Source: Telluria mixta (GTDB lineage: Bacteria > Pseudomonadota > Gammaproteobacteria > Burkholderiales > Burkholderiaceae_D). Taken from it: a DNA stretch of 64,000 nt. The position numbers were made by a program, and so were the translations under genes. The stretch lies in assembly GCF_029223865.1 (NCBI RefSeq), contig NZ_CP119520.1, forward strand, positions 4,650,001 to 4,714,000, given 5' to 3'. Shown in pieces: positions 43,400-52,159 of this stretch; position 1 is the stretch's first letter, and each line of letters begins with the position of its first letter. The notes below the pieces were generated by a model. The model saw only the letters and a program-made list of their open reading frames with translations, had not been told where the DNA came from and ran no database searches.

Positions 43400-43825
43400 A
43401 AGGAACTGAAACGTGTAGGCTCGCAGCCGTCGATGAAGGGTCCGGATCAGTACTTCACCGGCACCGTGCGTATCGCCCACTTGAACTTCCCGCCCTCGCC
43501 GGCCCGGGTTTCGTGTGCCAGCGTGTCCTTCGAACCGGGGGCCCGCTCCGCATGGCACACGCACCCTCTAGGGCAGACGCTCGTCGTTACAGCCGGCTGT
43601 GGCTGGACCCAGTGCGAGGGCGAGGCAAAAGTCGAGATCCGCGCCGGCGACGTCATCCGGTGCCCGCCCGGCCACAAGCATTGGCACGGCGCGACCGCGA
43701 TTACGTCGATGACCCACATCGCGATTCAGGAAGCACTGGACGGCGTGAACGTCGTGTGGATGGACAAGGTCAGCGACGACGATTACATGAGTCCGCTCGG
43801 AGATGCGGCCGCCCATGATCATTGA
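43400..43825 (+). pseudogene. Cupin-domain protein gene with lost start codon
   Basis: The protein is a small single-domain cupin: FTGTVRIAHLNFPP, AWHTHPLGQTLVVTAGCGW and PGHKHWHGA carry the metal-binding His/Glu positions of cupin motifs 1 and 2. The family start is normally ME(I/L)KRVGSQPS. Here the codon in that place (43400) is AAG preceded by AAGGA, so the original ATG appears mutated. Translation could still begin at the ATG at 43433, which would drop 11 residues but keep the barrel. Function unknown. Confidence 0.65.
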
Positions 43826-43867
43826 ACACCTGAGCCGGTAGTTCGTACCAACGACCTGTGGCAGTCC

Positions 43868-45007
43868 CGTGACCGACCAAGCCTGGCTAGATGGCCAAGG
43901 TGGTCGGTCACAATCGGCCCTTGCAGAGGCAAGGCCCTAAGGATGCACTCAGGGCTTGAGCAACTGCGCTGCCACCTTCGCGCCGCCTTCGAGGCCAGCA
44001 TCGGACGCGTCGTCGCTCACGGAGACCCGGTATTCGCCACCCGCGACTCGCCAGCCGTGCGCAGCAGTGTCGAAGCTGGCCAGCAGGCGTGGATCGGCCA
44101 CGACTGACACACGTTTTTGCTCGCCCGGCGCCAGCTCGACCTTGTCGAACCCGATCAGGCGAGTCTGTGCCTTGCCGGCGGCGGAGCGCAAGTAGACTTG
44201 CGGCACGTCGGCGCCGGCGCGATCACCGGTGTTCTTCACGGCGAAGCTGACCGTGAGCGTCTTGCCGCCTTCGACCTTCAGGTCCGACACCGCAAAGGTC
44301 GTGTACGACAGGCCGTGCCCGAAGGGGAATACTGGTTTGGCGCCGGTCTTGGCAAACCAGCGGTAGCCGACGTCGGAACCTTCGGGGAAGTCGACGTTAT
44401 AGCTGCTGTCCGGCGGCAGACCGAAGCCCGGCAGGCGGGGGCGCGGCAGTTGATCCAACGAAGCGTGGAATGTGACCGGCAGGCGGCCGGACGGATTCAC
44501 CTGGCCAAACAGCACATCGGCGATCGCATCGGCGCCATGCTGGCCCGGATACCACGCTTCCAGCACGGCGGCACTCTGCTCAAGCCACGGCGTGGACACG
44601 GCATTGCCCGTTTCCAGGACCACGACGGTACGCGGGTTGGCCGCCGTGACGGCGGCGATCAGGGTATCCTGGCCATGCGGCAGCGTGGTGTCCGGCGTGT
44701 CCTCGTTCTCTCCGTTCCATTGGGTGCCGAACACGATGGCCACGTCGGCATTGCGCGCCAGTTCGGCCGCAGCGGATGGGTAGCGCCCGTCGTCGAACAC
44801 GACTTCGGACTTGCCGGTGCGTACGCGGATCGCATCAAGCGGGCCCGGTCCGAACCAGATCTGGCGCCGCGTGAGCACGTCGATCTCCGTATTGCCGCCC
44901 ATGCTGACGATGTGAGACGGTCCCGCCGGCGTGACCTGCGACGAGCCGCCACCTGACAGCACGCCCAGGGCGGCATTGCCGCCGATGACGGCGATGCGCT
45001 TCAGACC
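43868..45007. repeat. Right copy of the 1.1 kb direct repeat
   Basis: Repeats 27520-28658 in the same orientation and belongs to the intact GH3 gene and its 3' flank. The flank hairpin here is perfect, GTGACCGACCA/TGGTCGGTCAC (43869-43879 and 43901-43911), and may act as a transcription terminator, although no T-run follows. Confidence 0.92.
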
Positions 45008-46162
45008 GGGCGTCAGTGGCAGCAACTTATCCTTGTTGCGCAGCAGGACTATGCCTTCGGCGGCGACGCGGCGTGCCACCGTGCCGTGCGCGGCCGCGTC
45101 GATGGGCTCGTTGCCGGCCGGGTGGTCGAAGAGGCCGTTAGCGAACATGGAGCGCAGGATGCGTCTTACCATGTCCGAAAGGCGTTCCTTTGGAATCGTG
45201 CCGGAGGCAACTGCCTCCCGCAGCGGCGCATCGAACCAGACTTGCTTGTCGAGCTGCTGACCGGACTGGTGGTCCAGTACCAAGGCAGCATCGACCGACT
45301 TGACTGCCCCCCAGTCCGACATGACCCAGCCCTTGTAACCCCAGTCCCCCTTCAGCGCCGTGCCGAGCAAATATTCGCTGTGGCACCCGTGGACGCCGTT
45401 GACGAGATTGTACGAACACATGACGGAACCGGGCTGACCCCGCTCGATCGCCAACTGGAAGGCCAGGAGGTCGCTTTCGCGCAGGGGCGCTTCGGCGATC
45501 ACGGCGTTGAAAGTGTTGCGGCTCGTCTCGTAATCGTTCAGCGCGAAGTGCTTCACGGTGGAGACGATGTGCGCGCTCTGAATGCCGGCAATGGAGGCGC
45601 CGGCCATCACGCCGGTCAGCCATGGATCTTCGCTCAGGTACTCGAAGTTGCGGCCGCCGCGCGGGTCGCGCGCCAGGTTGGCGCCTCCGGCCAGCAGGAC
45701 GTTGAAGCCTTTCGCGTGGGCTTCCTGGCCGATTGCGAGGCCGGCCTCGCGCGCCAACGCGGGATTCCACGTAGATGCCAGTGCCTGGCCAGACGGGAGG
45801 GCGGTGGCGCTGTCGCCTGGGCGCTGTCCCAGGGGATTGACGACGCCAAGGCTCGCATCGCTCTCCGCGAGTGCCGGAATACCCAGCCGGGGAATGCCAG
45901 CCACGTAGCCGGCGGTGATGGGCGTCCCTGGCGGGCGTTTGAATGGGCCCAAGTCAAGTGCCATTGGGCTGTGTACGAGTTCGATCCGCTCGTCCAGCGT
46001 GAGTTCGCGTTCCAGCAGGCGTGCCCGCTCGTCGGGCGAGAGCCTTGCGTTCATCCAGCGCGCGTCGGCCCCGGCGCAATCGATGGCGGCCAATGCGCAG
46101 CAGGCCAGAGCGGCCCAACGCAGTTTGCGCGAGCAACTGGCGAGAGTGGGGAATGGATTCAT
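43949..46162 (-). CDS. Glycoside hydrolase family 3 beta-glucosidase
   Basis: A 737-residue periplasmic beta-glucosidase that releases glucose from beta-glucosides. It has an N-terminal signal (WAALACCALAAIDCAGA), the GH3 barrel with STVKHFALNDYE and the nucleophile Asp in VMSDWGAV (about residue 283), a C-terminal domain (GENEDTPD, possible acid/base region) and a fibronectin-III-like end. The start at 46162 was chosen because AAAGGA precedes it; 46189 (MKNKGK) is an alternative. It follows the TonB receptor by a few bases to 35 bases and completes the MFS-receptor-glucosidase operon. The 3' end is duplicated at 27.6 kb. Confidence 0.94.
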   Translation of the reverse strand: MNPFPTLASCSRKLRWAALACCALAAIDCAGADARWMNARLSPDERARLLERELTLDERIELVHSPMALDLGPFKRPPGTPITAGYVAGIPRLGIPALAESDASLGVVNPLGQRPGDSATALPSGQALASTWNPALAREAGLAIGQEAHAKGFNVLLAGGANLARDPRGGRNFEYLSEDPWLTGVMAGASIAGIQSAHIVSTVKHFALNDYETSRNTFNAVIAEAPLRESDLLAFQLAIERGQPGSVMCSYNLVNGVHGCHSEYLLGTALKGDWGYKGWVMSDWGAVKSVDAALVLDHQSGQQLDKQVWFDAPLREAVASGTIPKERLSDMVRRILRSMFANGLFDHPAGNEPIDAAAHGTVARRVAAEGIVLLRNKDKLLPLTPGLKRIAVIGGNAALGVLSGGGSSQVTPAGPSHIVSMGGNTEIDVLTRRQIWFGPGPLDAIRVRTGKSEVVFDDGRYPSAAAELARNADVAIVFGTQWNGENEDTPDTTLPHGQDTLIAAVTAANPRTVVVLETGNAVSTPWLEQSAAVLEAWYPGQHGADAIADVLFGQVNPSGRLPVTFHASLDQLPRPRLPGFGLPPDSSYNVDFPEGSDVGYRWFAKTGAKPVFPFGHGLSYTTFAVSDLKVEGGKTLTVSFAVKNTGDRAGADVPQVYLRSAAGKAQTRLIGFDKVELAPGEQKRVSVVADPRLLASFDTAAHGWRVAGGEYRVSVSDDASDAGLEGGAKVAAQLLKP

Positions 46163-46197
46163 GGTCGTGCTTTTTCCTTTGTTTTTCATAGGGAAAA

Positions 46198-48300
46198 TCA
46201 GAAGCTGCTGCCGATGCGGATGCCTGCGGTGCGCGGCGGAGCCAGACCCACGTTATCGACCGGCGAATCGCCGTAGCTGGTCATGACGGACTTGTCCTCG
46301 ATGTTGCGCACATAACCCTGCACGTACCAGGCGGCTGCGTTCGGTGAATACGTCGCTGTCAGGTCCGTCTTGTGGAAGCCGCCCTGGCGAATCTGGGTTG
46401 CCTTGCTGTAATTGCTCAGCACATAGGAGCCGGTGTACCGCGTGCTCAGCGTCGTGTCGATGGTGGCACCGCTGTCCAGCGTCCAGCTGCGCGTGTAGCC
46501 CAGGCTTACCGAGGCTTTCGGCGACTTGTCCAGACGTCGTCCACTCCAGTCGCTCGTCAGGGTCGGCATGTACTGTTTGTAGTGGGCGTCGAGATACGTC
46601 ATGGAGAAATTGATCCGGTCGTTCGTCGTGACGGCATACTTGCCTTCCAGCTCGACACCGCGCACGCTTGCCTTGGCCGCGTTGCGGGTTTGGCTGGAAA
46701 TCGCGCCGTTGGCGTCCACGGCGGTCGACGTCAGCTGCAGGTTCTTGTAGTCGTAACCGAAAACCGCGGCGCTGGTGGTCAGACTTCCGTTAAGGAAGCG
46801 TCCTTTGACGCCGACCTCCAGCGCAGTCAAATGTTCCGGGTCGTAGATCAGGAAAGGATTTGTGGCGCGTGTACCGTCGTTGAATCCGCCGGCCTTGTAG
46901 CCAGTGGACAAGGACGTGTACACCATGGACGACTTGCTTAAAGCATAGTCGGCACCGATCTTGCCAGTGTTCTGAGAGTAGCTGACTGCGGCGTCATTGA
47001 CGCCACTTGCGATGACCGGATCGCCGATGATCGAGAAGCCCTGGCGCGACTTGTCATCCTTGGTCTGGCGCGCGCCCACGGTCAGATGCAGGTCTTGGGT
47101 TACGCTGTAGGTCGCGTCGCCAAATACCGCTTTGGATGTGGACAGGGTCGGATCCTGGACGAATCTCAGGCGGCCGAGGCCCGGAAAGTGGATAAGCGAC
47201 AGATCGATGTTCGACCGCTCCCGGAACCAGTACAGCCCGGTGATTGTCTTGAAGGCGCCGAAGACGGACGCCAGGCGCAACTCGTGCGAATTCTGAGAGT
47301 ATCCTGCGTTTGTGTCGATGTACGGCGCGGGCGTGTCGGTGCCATAGCCGTAGTTCGAGAGTTCCTTGCGGTCAAAGTTGCGGTGGGCTCCCTGGTAGGT
47401 CAGCTCACCGATCGCCAGGTTAGCCTTCAATTCCGCGCTGTAGCCTGTTGCCTTGTCGTCGATGTTGCCTTGCACCGAAGGCGTGGCGGTGCGTTGCGCG
47501 GTGCCGCTCGCGCTGCGGAACGTGGTCAGGGGCACCGTACCAGGTCCGGCGCCGCGAATCTTGCTGCCGTCAGCGCTGAGCAGCAGCGTCACGTCGCGGT
47601 TGAACTTGAACAGCGCGTGTACACGGCCGGACAGGGAATCTTCGTCGTCATAGTTGTGGCTCAGGCCTTGCGTCGAGCGCAGGTAGCCGTCGTGCTGGCT
47701 GCTTGACACGGCAGCGCGTAGCGCCAAAGACTCATTCACCGGTACGTTGACGGCGCCATCGAATTTGCGCGTTTGGTAGTTGCCCAGCTCGACCGCGGCA
47801 TTGCCACCGAACGTGTCGCCAGGTTTGTTCGTGATCAGATTGATGGCTCCGGCGGTCGCATTGCGGCCGTACAGCGTGCCCTGCGGCCCGCGCAGCACTT
47901 CGACGCGTTCCAGATCGAAGAAGGCCAATCCGGCGGACTGCGGGCGAGCGAGGTTCACCCCGTCGATGTTGAAGGCCGCCGACGGGTCGCCTTTTTCGGT
48001 GACGTCCGCGCTGCTGACGCCACGGATCGCAATTACTGTGGCGCTGCCGGAATTTGCGATCTGTACGTTCGGAACCAGTTCGGTCAAGCTTGACGCATTG
48101 ACGGCGCCGGCGCTCTTCAAGTCGTCGCCGCTGATGACGGAAAGCGACAGCGGGGTCTTCGACGCGGGCTGGGCGACACGTTGCGCCGTCACGATGACTT
48201 CCTGGATCTGGCCGCCGGATTGCGCCAGCGCGCCGCCGGCCAGCAGGCTTGCTACTGCGGCCGCGATGGCATGTTGGGTGAAACGGATGTGATTCGACAT
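46198..48300 (-). CDS. TonB-dependent outer-membrane receptor
   Basis: A 700-residue receptor with signal peptide (AVASLLAGGALAQ), a TonB-box-like EVIVTAQR, a plug domain (VISGDDLKSAGAVNASSLTELVPNVQI) and the barrel ending in the typical aromatic terminus (AGIRIGSSF). Its place between a sugar permease and a GH3 glucosidase suggests uptake of a beta-glucoside oligosaccharide; the ligand is inferred only. TATCGATA lies just upstream of its start. Confidence 0.92.
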   Translation of the reverse strand: MSNHIRFTQHAIAAAVASLLAGGALAQSGGQIQEVIVTAQRVAQPASKTPLSLSVISGDDLKSAGAVNASSLTELVPNVQIANSGSATVIAIRGVSSADVTEKGDPSAAFNIDGVNLARPQSAGLAFFDLERVEVLRGPQGTLYGRNATAGAINLITNKPGDTFGGNAAVELGNYQTRKFDGAVNVPVNESLALRAAVSSSQHDGYLRSTQGLSHNYDDEDSLSGRVHALFKFNRDVTLLLSADGSKIRGAGPGTVPLTTFRSASGTAQRTATPSVQGNIDDKATGYSAELKANLAIGELTYQGAHRNFDRKELSNYGYGTDTPAPYIDTNAGYSQNSHELRLASVFGAFKTITGLYWFRERSNIDLSLIHFPGLGRLRFVQDPTLSTSKAVFGDATYSVTQDLHLTVGARQTKDDKSRQGFSIIGDPVIASGVNDAAVSYSQNTGKIGADYALSKSSMVYTSLSTGYKAGGFNDGTRATNPFLIYDPEHLTALEVGVKGRFLNGSLTTSAAVFGYDYKNLQLTSTAVDANGAISSQTRNAAKASVRGVELEGKYAVTTNDRINFSMTYLDAHYKQYMPTLTSDWSGRRLDKSPKASVSLGYTRSWTLDSGATIDTTLSTRYTGSYVLSNYSKATQIRQGGFHKTDLTATYSPNAAAWYVQGYVRNIEDKSVMTSYGDSPVDNVGLAPPRTAGIRIGSSF

Positions 48301-48306
48301 GTGTCC

Positions 48307-48316
48307 TCTATCGATA
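48307..48316. promoter_or_regulatory. Candidate LacI-family operator upstream of the TonB receptor
   Basis: CTATCGATAG is a perfect 10-base palindrome ending 7 bases before the receptor ATG. The core TATCGATA is rare in such GC-rich DNA and recurs upstream of the lacI gene (63152-63159). Its position inside the leader is consistent with repression. Confidence 0.5.
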
Positions 48317-48453
48317 GATGTAGTTGTGGATGCGATTGAAACGCTTGTTGTTGTGTTGAATGACGACGCAGAGGCGTCCCCTTAGTCGAACGCCAAGGGC
48401 ACCGGTGAGTGCCTGGATGGAGTGGCGCCGGCCGGATAGGCCGCGCCGTGAAG

Positions 48454-49689
48454 CTACGTAGGTCGCACGGGGCCGGCGTAGCGGATGCCGTAGAACAAGA
48501 CGAAGACGTAGCAGGCCAGCGGCACCAGGAATGACAGGTGCAGGCCGGCGGCGTCGGCCAGCATGCCCTGCACGAACGGGATGAGGGCGCCGCCGACGAT
48601 GGCCATGCACAGAATGCCCGAACCTTCGCCGCTGCGCGGGCCGAGTCCTTGCAACGCCATGCTGAAGATCGTGGGAAACATGATCGAGTTGAACAGGCCC
48701 ACGGCGATAAGCGCCCACATGGCGCCGTGACCATGCCCGACCACTGCGCAGACGACGAGGGCGATTGCACAGGCGGCGTTGCAGGCGAGGGCCTTGCCGG
48801 GACTGACCACGCGCATGGCCGCGAAGCCCAGGAAGCGGCCCACCATCGCGCCGGCCCAGTAGAAGCTGACGTAGCGCGCCGCGCCGGCTGTGTCCAGGCC
48901 GGCCACATCGCGTTCGCCGAGGAAGCTGATCATGAAACTGCCGATGCTGACCTCGCCGCCCACGTAAAGAAAGATCGCCATGGCGCCGAGCGCCAGCCGC
49001 GCATGGCGCAACAGGGAGGAACCGGTAGTCCGCGCGTCGGTATTCGCGTCCATTCGCGGCAGCCGGATGACTGCGAACAGCAGCGCGAGCACCGCCAGGG
49101 CCGCGGCCAATCCCAGATAGGGCAGTTGCACCGCGTGCGCCTGGCTTGCCACCGCGGAGTGCGATTCATCCGCCGGTCCCGACAGGATCAGCATGCCGCC
49201 CAGCGTGGGAGCGACAGCCGTCCCGAGCGCGTTGAACGCCTGCGTGAGCGTCAGCCGGCTTGACGCTGTATGAGGCGCGCCGAGTGCTGTTACGTAGGGA
49301 TTGGCCGCGACCTGCAGGATGGTGACGCCAGCGGCCAGCACGAAAAGAGCGAGCAGGAACAAGCCGTAGCCGCCGGTGGCGGCAGGGTAGAACAACGCGC
49401 AGCCCAGTGCTGCGATGCCCAGGCCGGCGACCACGCCGCCCTGATAGCCAAGACGGCGAACGAGGCGGCCGGCCGGTAGCGATACGAGAAAGTAGGCGCT
49501 GAAGAAGCAGAACTGCACCAGCATTGCCTGGAGGTAGGAGAGGGTATAGACGGCCTTCAGATGCGGGATCAGGACGTCGTTCAGCGAGGTCAGCAGGCCC
49601 CACATGAAGAAGAGCATCGTGATGATGGCGAGCGGTGCGTGGCCGCGATGGCTGGCTTCCATCGTCGTGGAAGGTGACACTGGTTGCAT
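48454..49689 (-). CDS. MFS sugar permease (FucP/GluP type)
   Basis: A 411-residue inner-membrane transporter with 12 membrane segments. The start AIITMLFFMWGLLTSLNDVLIPHLK is a signature of the FucP/GluP family of glucose/galactose/fucose proton symporters; VAANPYVTALG is another. GGAG lies before the ATG. It is the first gene of the operon with the TonB receptor and GH3 glucosidase and would bring the released glucose into the cell for glucokinase. Confidence 0.92.
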   Translation of the reverse strand: MQPVSPSTTMEASHRGHAPLAIITMLFFMWGLLTSLNDVLIPHLKAVYTLSYLQAMLVQFCFFSAYFLVSLPAGRLVRRLGYQGGVVAGLGIAALGCALFYPAATGGYGLFLLALFVLAAGVTILQVAANPYVTALGAPHTASSRLTLTQAFNALGTAVAPTLGGMLILSGPADESHSAVASQAHAVQLPYLGLAAALAVLALLFAVIRLPRMDANTDARTTGSSLLRHARLALGAMAIFLYVGGEVSIGSFMISFLGERDVAGLDTAGAARYVSFYWAGAMVGRFLGFAAMRVVSPGKALACNAACAIALVVCAVVGHGHGAMWALIAVGLFNSIMFPTIFSMALQGLGPRSGEGSGILCMAIVGGALIPFVQGMLADAAGLHLSFLVPLACYVFVLFYGIRYAGPVRPT

Positions 49690-49980
49690 GAAGTCTCCGT
49701 TGTTATTGTCGCGCTGGCATCTTGGACAGGCGAAACGACCTTAACATGGTGCAATCCAGTAACGCCAACATGGAGAGGTAACGGAAGGATCACGCTAATA
49801 GACTGTTTTTAAAAGGATTTTTCTGCAGTTCCCAAGTGCGTACTTACATAACTTTACAATAGGCCGAGATGGTCTCGGAAGGGTGAATGTGCTGTCGAAT
49901 ACGCCTGTAATAAAACGAAACAATTCGCAATGAAATATTGCGATATAAATGTGGTGCGTGTCGTTATTCGACAACGACCA
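49690..49980. other. Gap between sensor kinase and MFS operon
   Basis: No gene. It contains a likely terminator for the kinase operon (49925-49943), a second inverted repeat CCGAGA-tgg-TCTCGG (49864-49878) that may be an operator or hairpin, and the promoter region of the MFS-receptor-glucosidase operon, for which I cannot assign a -35/-10 pair with confidence. Confidence 0.55.
49925..49943 (-). terminator. Likely terminator of the SBP-regulator-kinase operon
   Basis: TCGCAAT-gaaat-ATTGCGA forms a perfect 7-base stem, about 38 bases beyond the kinase stop. On the minus strand it is followed by a T-rich tract (TTGTTTCGTTTTATT). The stem is AT-rich, so termination strength is uncertain. Confidence 0.45.
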
Positions 49981-51453
49981 TCAATCAGTCGCCAGCCCGG
50001 CTGGCAACGTGATCGTGGCGCACAGGCCGCCGTCTTCGTGATTCGCGATGACCAGATCACCATTCATGTCGCGCACGAGCCAGCGTGCAATGCCCAGGCC
50101 TAGGCCGTGGCCGTCGCTGTTGCGATCGCGTCCATGCTCCAGCCGGACGTTGGCGTCGAACAGGATGTCCAGAGCCGCTGCCGGGACGCCGGGCCCGTGG
50201 TCGCGCAGCTCGATCCGCACGCGTCCCTCGGCGGCGTACGCGCGGATGTCGACGCGGTCGCCGTAGTACAGGCCATTGTCGAGCAGATTGCCGATCGCGC
50301 GCTTCAGAGCCAGAGGCTTGGCCTGCACGCGTAGGCCGCTGGCTACATAGGTCACCTGGTGCCGCGCCAGCGCGGCGTCGCGCGCCATACGCCCGAGCAG
50401 CGGATCGAGTCGGACGGTGGTGCGGTTTTCGTGGATCTGGCTGTCCTGGACGTTCTGCAGGGCGCTCTTGACCATGATGTCGAGTTCATCGAGGTCTTCG
50501 TGGAATTCCGTGCGCGTGGCGTCGTCGTCGAGCAGTTCGGTGCGGAATTTCAGCCGCATGATCGGTGTGCGCAGGTCGTGCGAGATCGCGACGAACAAGC
50601 GTTCGCGGTCTTCGATATAGCCCTGAATGCGCGCCTGCATGGCGCCAAACGCGCGCGCCGTCTTGACGAACTCCCGGCTGCCGCTGTCCGGCAGCGCGGG
50701 CACTGGCTCGCCTTTGCCGAATGCGTCCGCGGCGCGCGCGAGGACGGCGAGCGGATAGGTCGACCACCGTACCACCAGCAGCGCCACCAGCAGAACGAAC
50801 GCTAGCGTGACGCCTTGCAGCAGCAGGCGGTCGCTCGTCAGCAGCCTGCCGCTGTCGAGGAAGTAGGGATTGGGCATTAGCGTCGCGAGGTAGAGCCAGT
50901 GGTCCGGCCGCAGCTCGACCTGGATGACGAGGACGGGTGCTGGCTTCGACGTGGACGGGACGATGTGCTGTACCCAGTTGTCGGGCAGGTCCAGCATGCG
51001 CACACCCTGGTCGTTCACGTGCAGCTGATCGGGCCAAGCGAAGGCCGCGTCGATCCGGCGCACGCCGGGAAGGGTGGTGGTGAGCGCGGCGCGCACGCGA
51101 GCGGCGGTGCGGGGAGCCAATTCCGGATCACCGATCGCGTTGATCAGCACGGGAGCACGATTGATCGTCGCGAAGAACCGTGTGCCGCCCATTTCGCGGA
51201 ACTGCTGGATCACAATCGGATGGTAATTCGGCGGCAGGCTGAGGAAGAAGCGCACGGTGGTGGCTGCGCTGTGGGCGACGGAGAGCGCCGCGGCGCCGCT
51301 ATCCCGGTCGGACTCGGCGCGGCTCTGACGCGCCCAGATCGCGTTACCGACCAGCTGGCTGAGCAATACGGCTGCCACCAGCGCAGAAGCCAAGCGGCCC
51401 AGCAGCGACTGGGGAAGCAGGCGCAGGGCGCGGGCCCGTCGGCGCTCAGGCAT
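49981..51453 (-). CDS. Two-component sensor histidine kinase (EnvZ/RstB type)
   Basis: A 490-residue membrane kinase with a transmembrane helix at about 15-35, a periplasmic region, a second helix (LLLQGVTLAFVLLVALLVV, about 215), HAMP (AVLARAADAFGKGEPVPALP), HisKA with FVAISHDLRTPIMRLKFRTELL (His at about 290), and HATPase ending DHGPGVPAAAL and GHGLGLGIARWLV. Its start overlaps the response regulator stop by 8 bases. With a solute-binding-type protein first in the operon, it may read periplasmic sugar through that protein. Confidence 0.93.
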   Translation of the reverse strand: MPERRRARALRLLPQSLLGRLASALVAAVLLSQLVGNAIWARQSRAESDRDSGAAALSVAHSAATTVRFFLSLPPNYHPIVIQQFREMGGTRFFATINRAPVLINAIGDPELAPRTAARVRAALTTTLPGVRRIDAAFAWPDQLHVNDQGVRMLDLPDNWVQHIVPSTSKPAPVLVIQVELRPDHWLYLATLMPNPYFLDSGRLLTSDRLLLQGVTLAFVLLVALLVVRWSTYPLAVLARAADAFGKGEPVPALPDSGSREFVKTARAFGAMQARIQGYIEDRERLFVAISHDLRTPIMRLKFRTELLDDDATRTEFHEDLDELDIMVKSALQNVQDSQIHENRTTVRLDPLLGRMARDAALARHQVTYVASGLRVQAKPLALKRAIGNLLDNGLYYGDRVDIRAYAAEGRVRIELRDHGPGVPAAALDILFDANVRLEHGRDRNSDGHGLGLGIARWLVRDMNGDLVIANHEDGGLCATITLPAGLATD

Positions 51454-52159
51454 GGGAAGGGGTCACGTCGGCGGAGAACACATAACCCTTGCCTCGCACT
51501 GTTTTGATCAGCGGCGTGGCGCGGCCGTCGTCGTTCAGGCGCGTGCGCAGACGGCTGATCTGGACGTCGAGGGACCGGTCCAGCGGTCCGGGATCGCGTC
51601 CGCGCGTTGACTCGTGCAGCTGGCCGCGGTCGAAGACGATTCCAGGGTGTTCGGTGAAAAATTTCAGCAGCTGGAAGTCGAGGCCTGTCAGCGCCACGAG
51701 CTGCCCGTCCTGGTCGCGCAGGGTGCGTTCGATGGCGTCCAGCGTGAAACCGGCGAAGCGGAAAAAACGGGCAGCGCTGGGCGCGTCGATGCCGGCGCGC
51801 CGGTGGATTGCCTTGATGCGCGCCAGCAGTTCGCGGGGGCTGCACGGCTTGGCCATGTAGTCATCGGCGCCCAGTTCCAGCCCCACCACGCGGTCAGTCT
51901 CGCCGGCGCTGGCCGTCAGCATGATGATCGGCACATTCGTGCGCAGGCGCACCAGGCTGCACAACGCGAAGCCGTCGGTGTCCGGCAGCATCACGTCCAG
52001 GATGATGAGCGACAGCCCTTGCAGGCTGCGTTCGAGCTCCACGCGGAAGCTGGCGCCGTCATGCGCGAGCACGACTTCGTACTGATGCTTTTCGAGGTAG
52101 GTCTTGAGCAACTGCCGGATTTTCTGGTCGTCGTCGACGACGAGGATCTTGCGGGTCAT
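51446..52159 (-). CDS. OmpR-family response regulator
   Basis: A 237-residue regulator. Receiver domain with DDD near the start, phospho-Asp in LIILDVMLPDTDG (about residue 54) and conserved Lys in YMAKPCSPRE; C-terminal winged helix with LTGLDFQLLKFFTEHPGIVFDRGQL. Its ATG overlaps the stop of the binding-protein gene (ATGA) and its own stop overlaps the kinase. The target is inferred to be the adjacent sugar operon. Confidence 0.94.
   Translation of the reverse strand: MTRKILVVDDDQKIRQLLKTYLEKHQYEVVLAHDGASFRVELERSLQGLSLIILDVMLPDTDGFALCSLVRLRTNVPIIMLTASAGETDRVVGLELGADDYMAKPCSPRELLARIKAIHRRAGIDAPSAARFFRFAGFTLDAIERTLRDQDGQLVALTGLDFQLLKFFTEHPGIVFDRGQLHESTRGRDPGPLDRSLDVQISRLRTRLNDDGRATPLIKTVRGKGYVFSADVTPSHA

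Noticed and set aside
45086..46276. 396-codon frame opposite the intact GH3 gene
   Set aside because: Shadow of the glucosidase gene; no domain.
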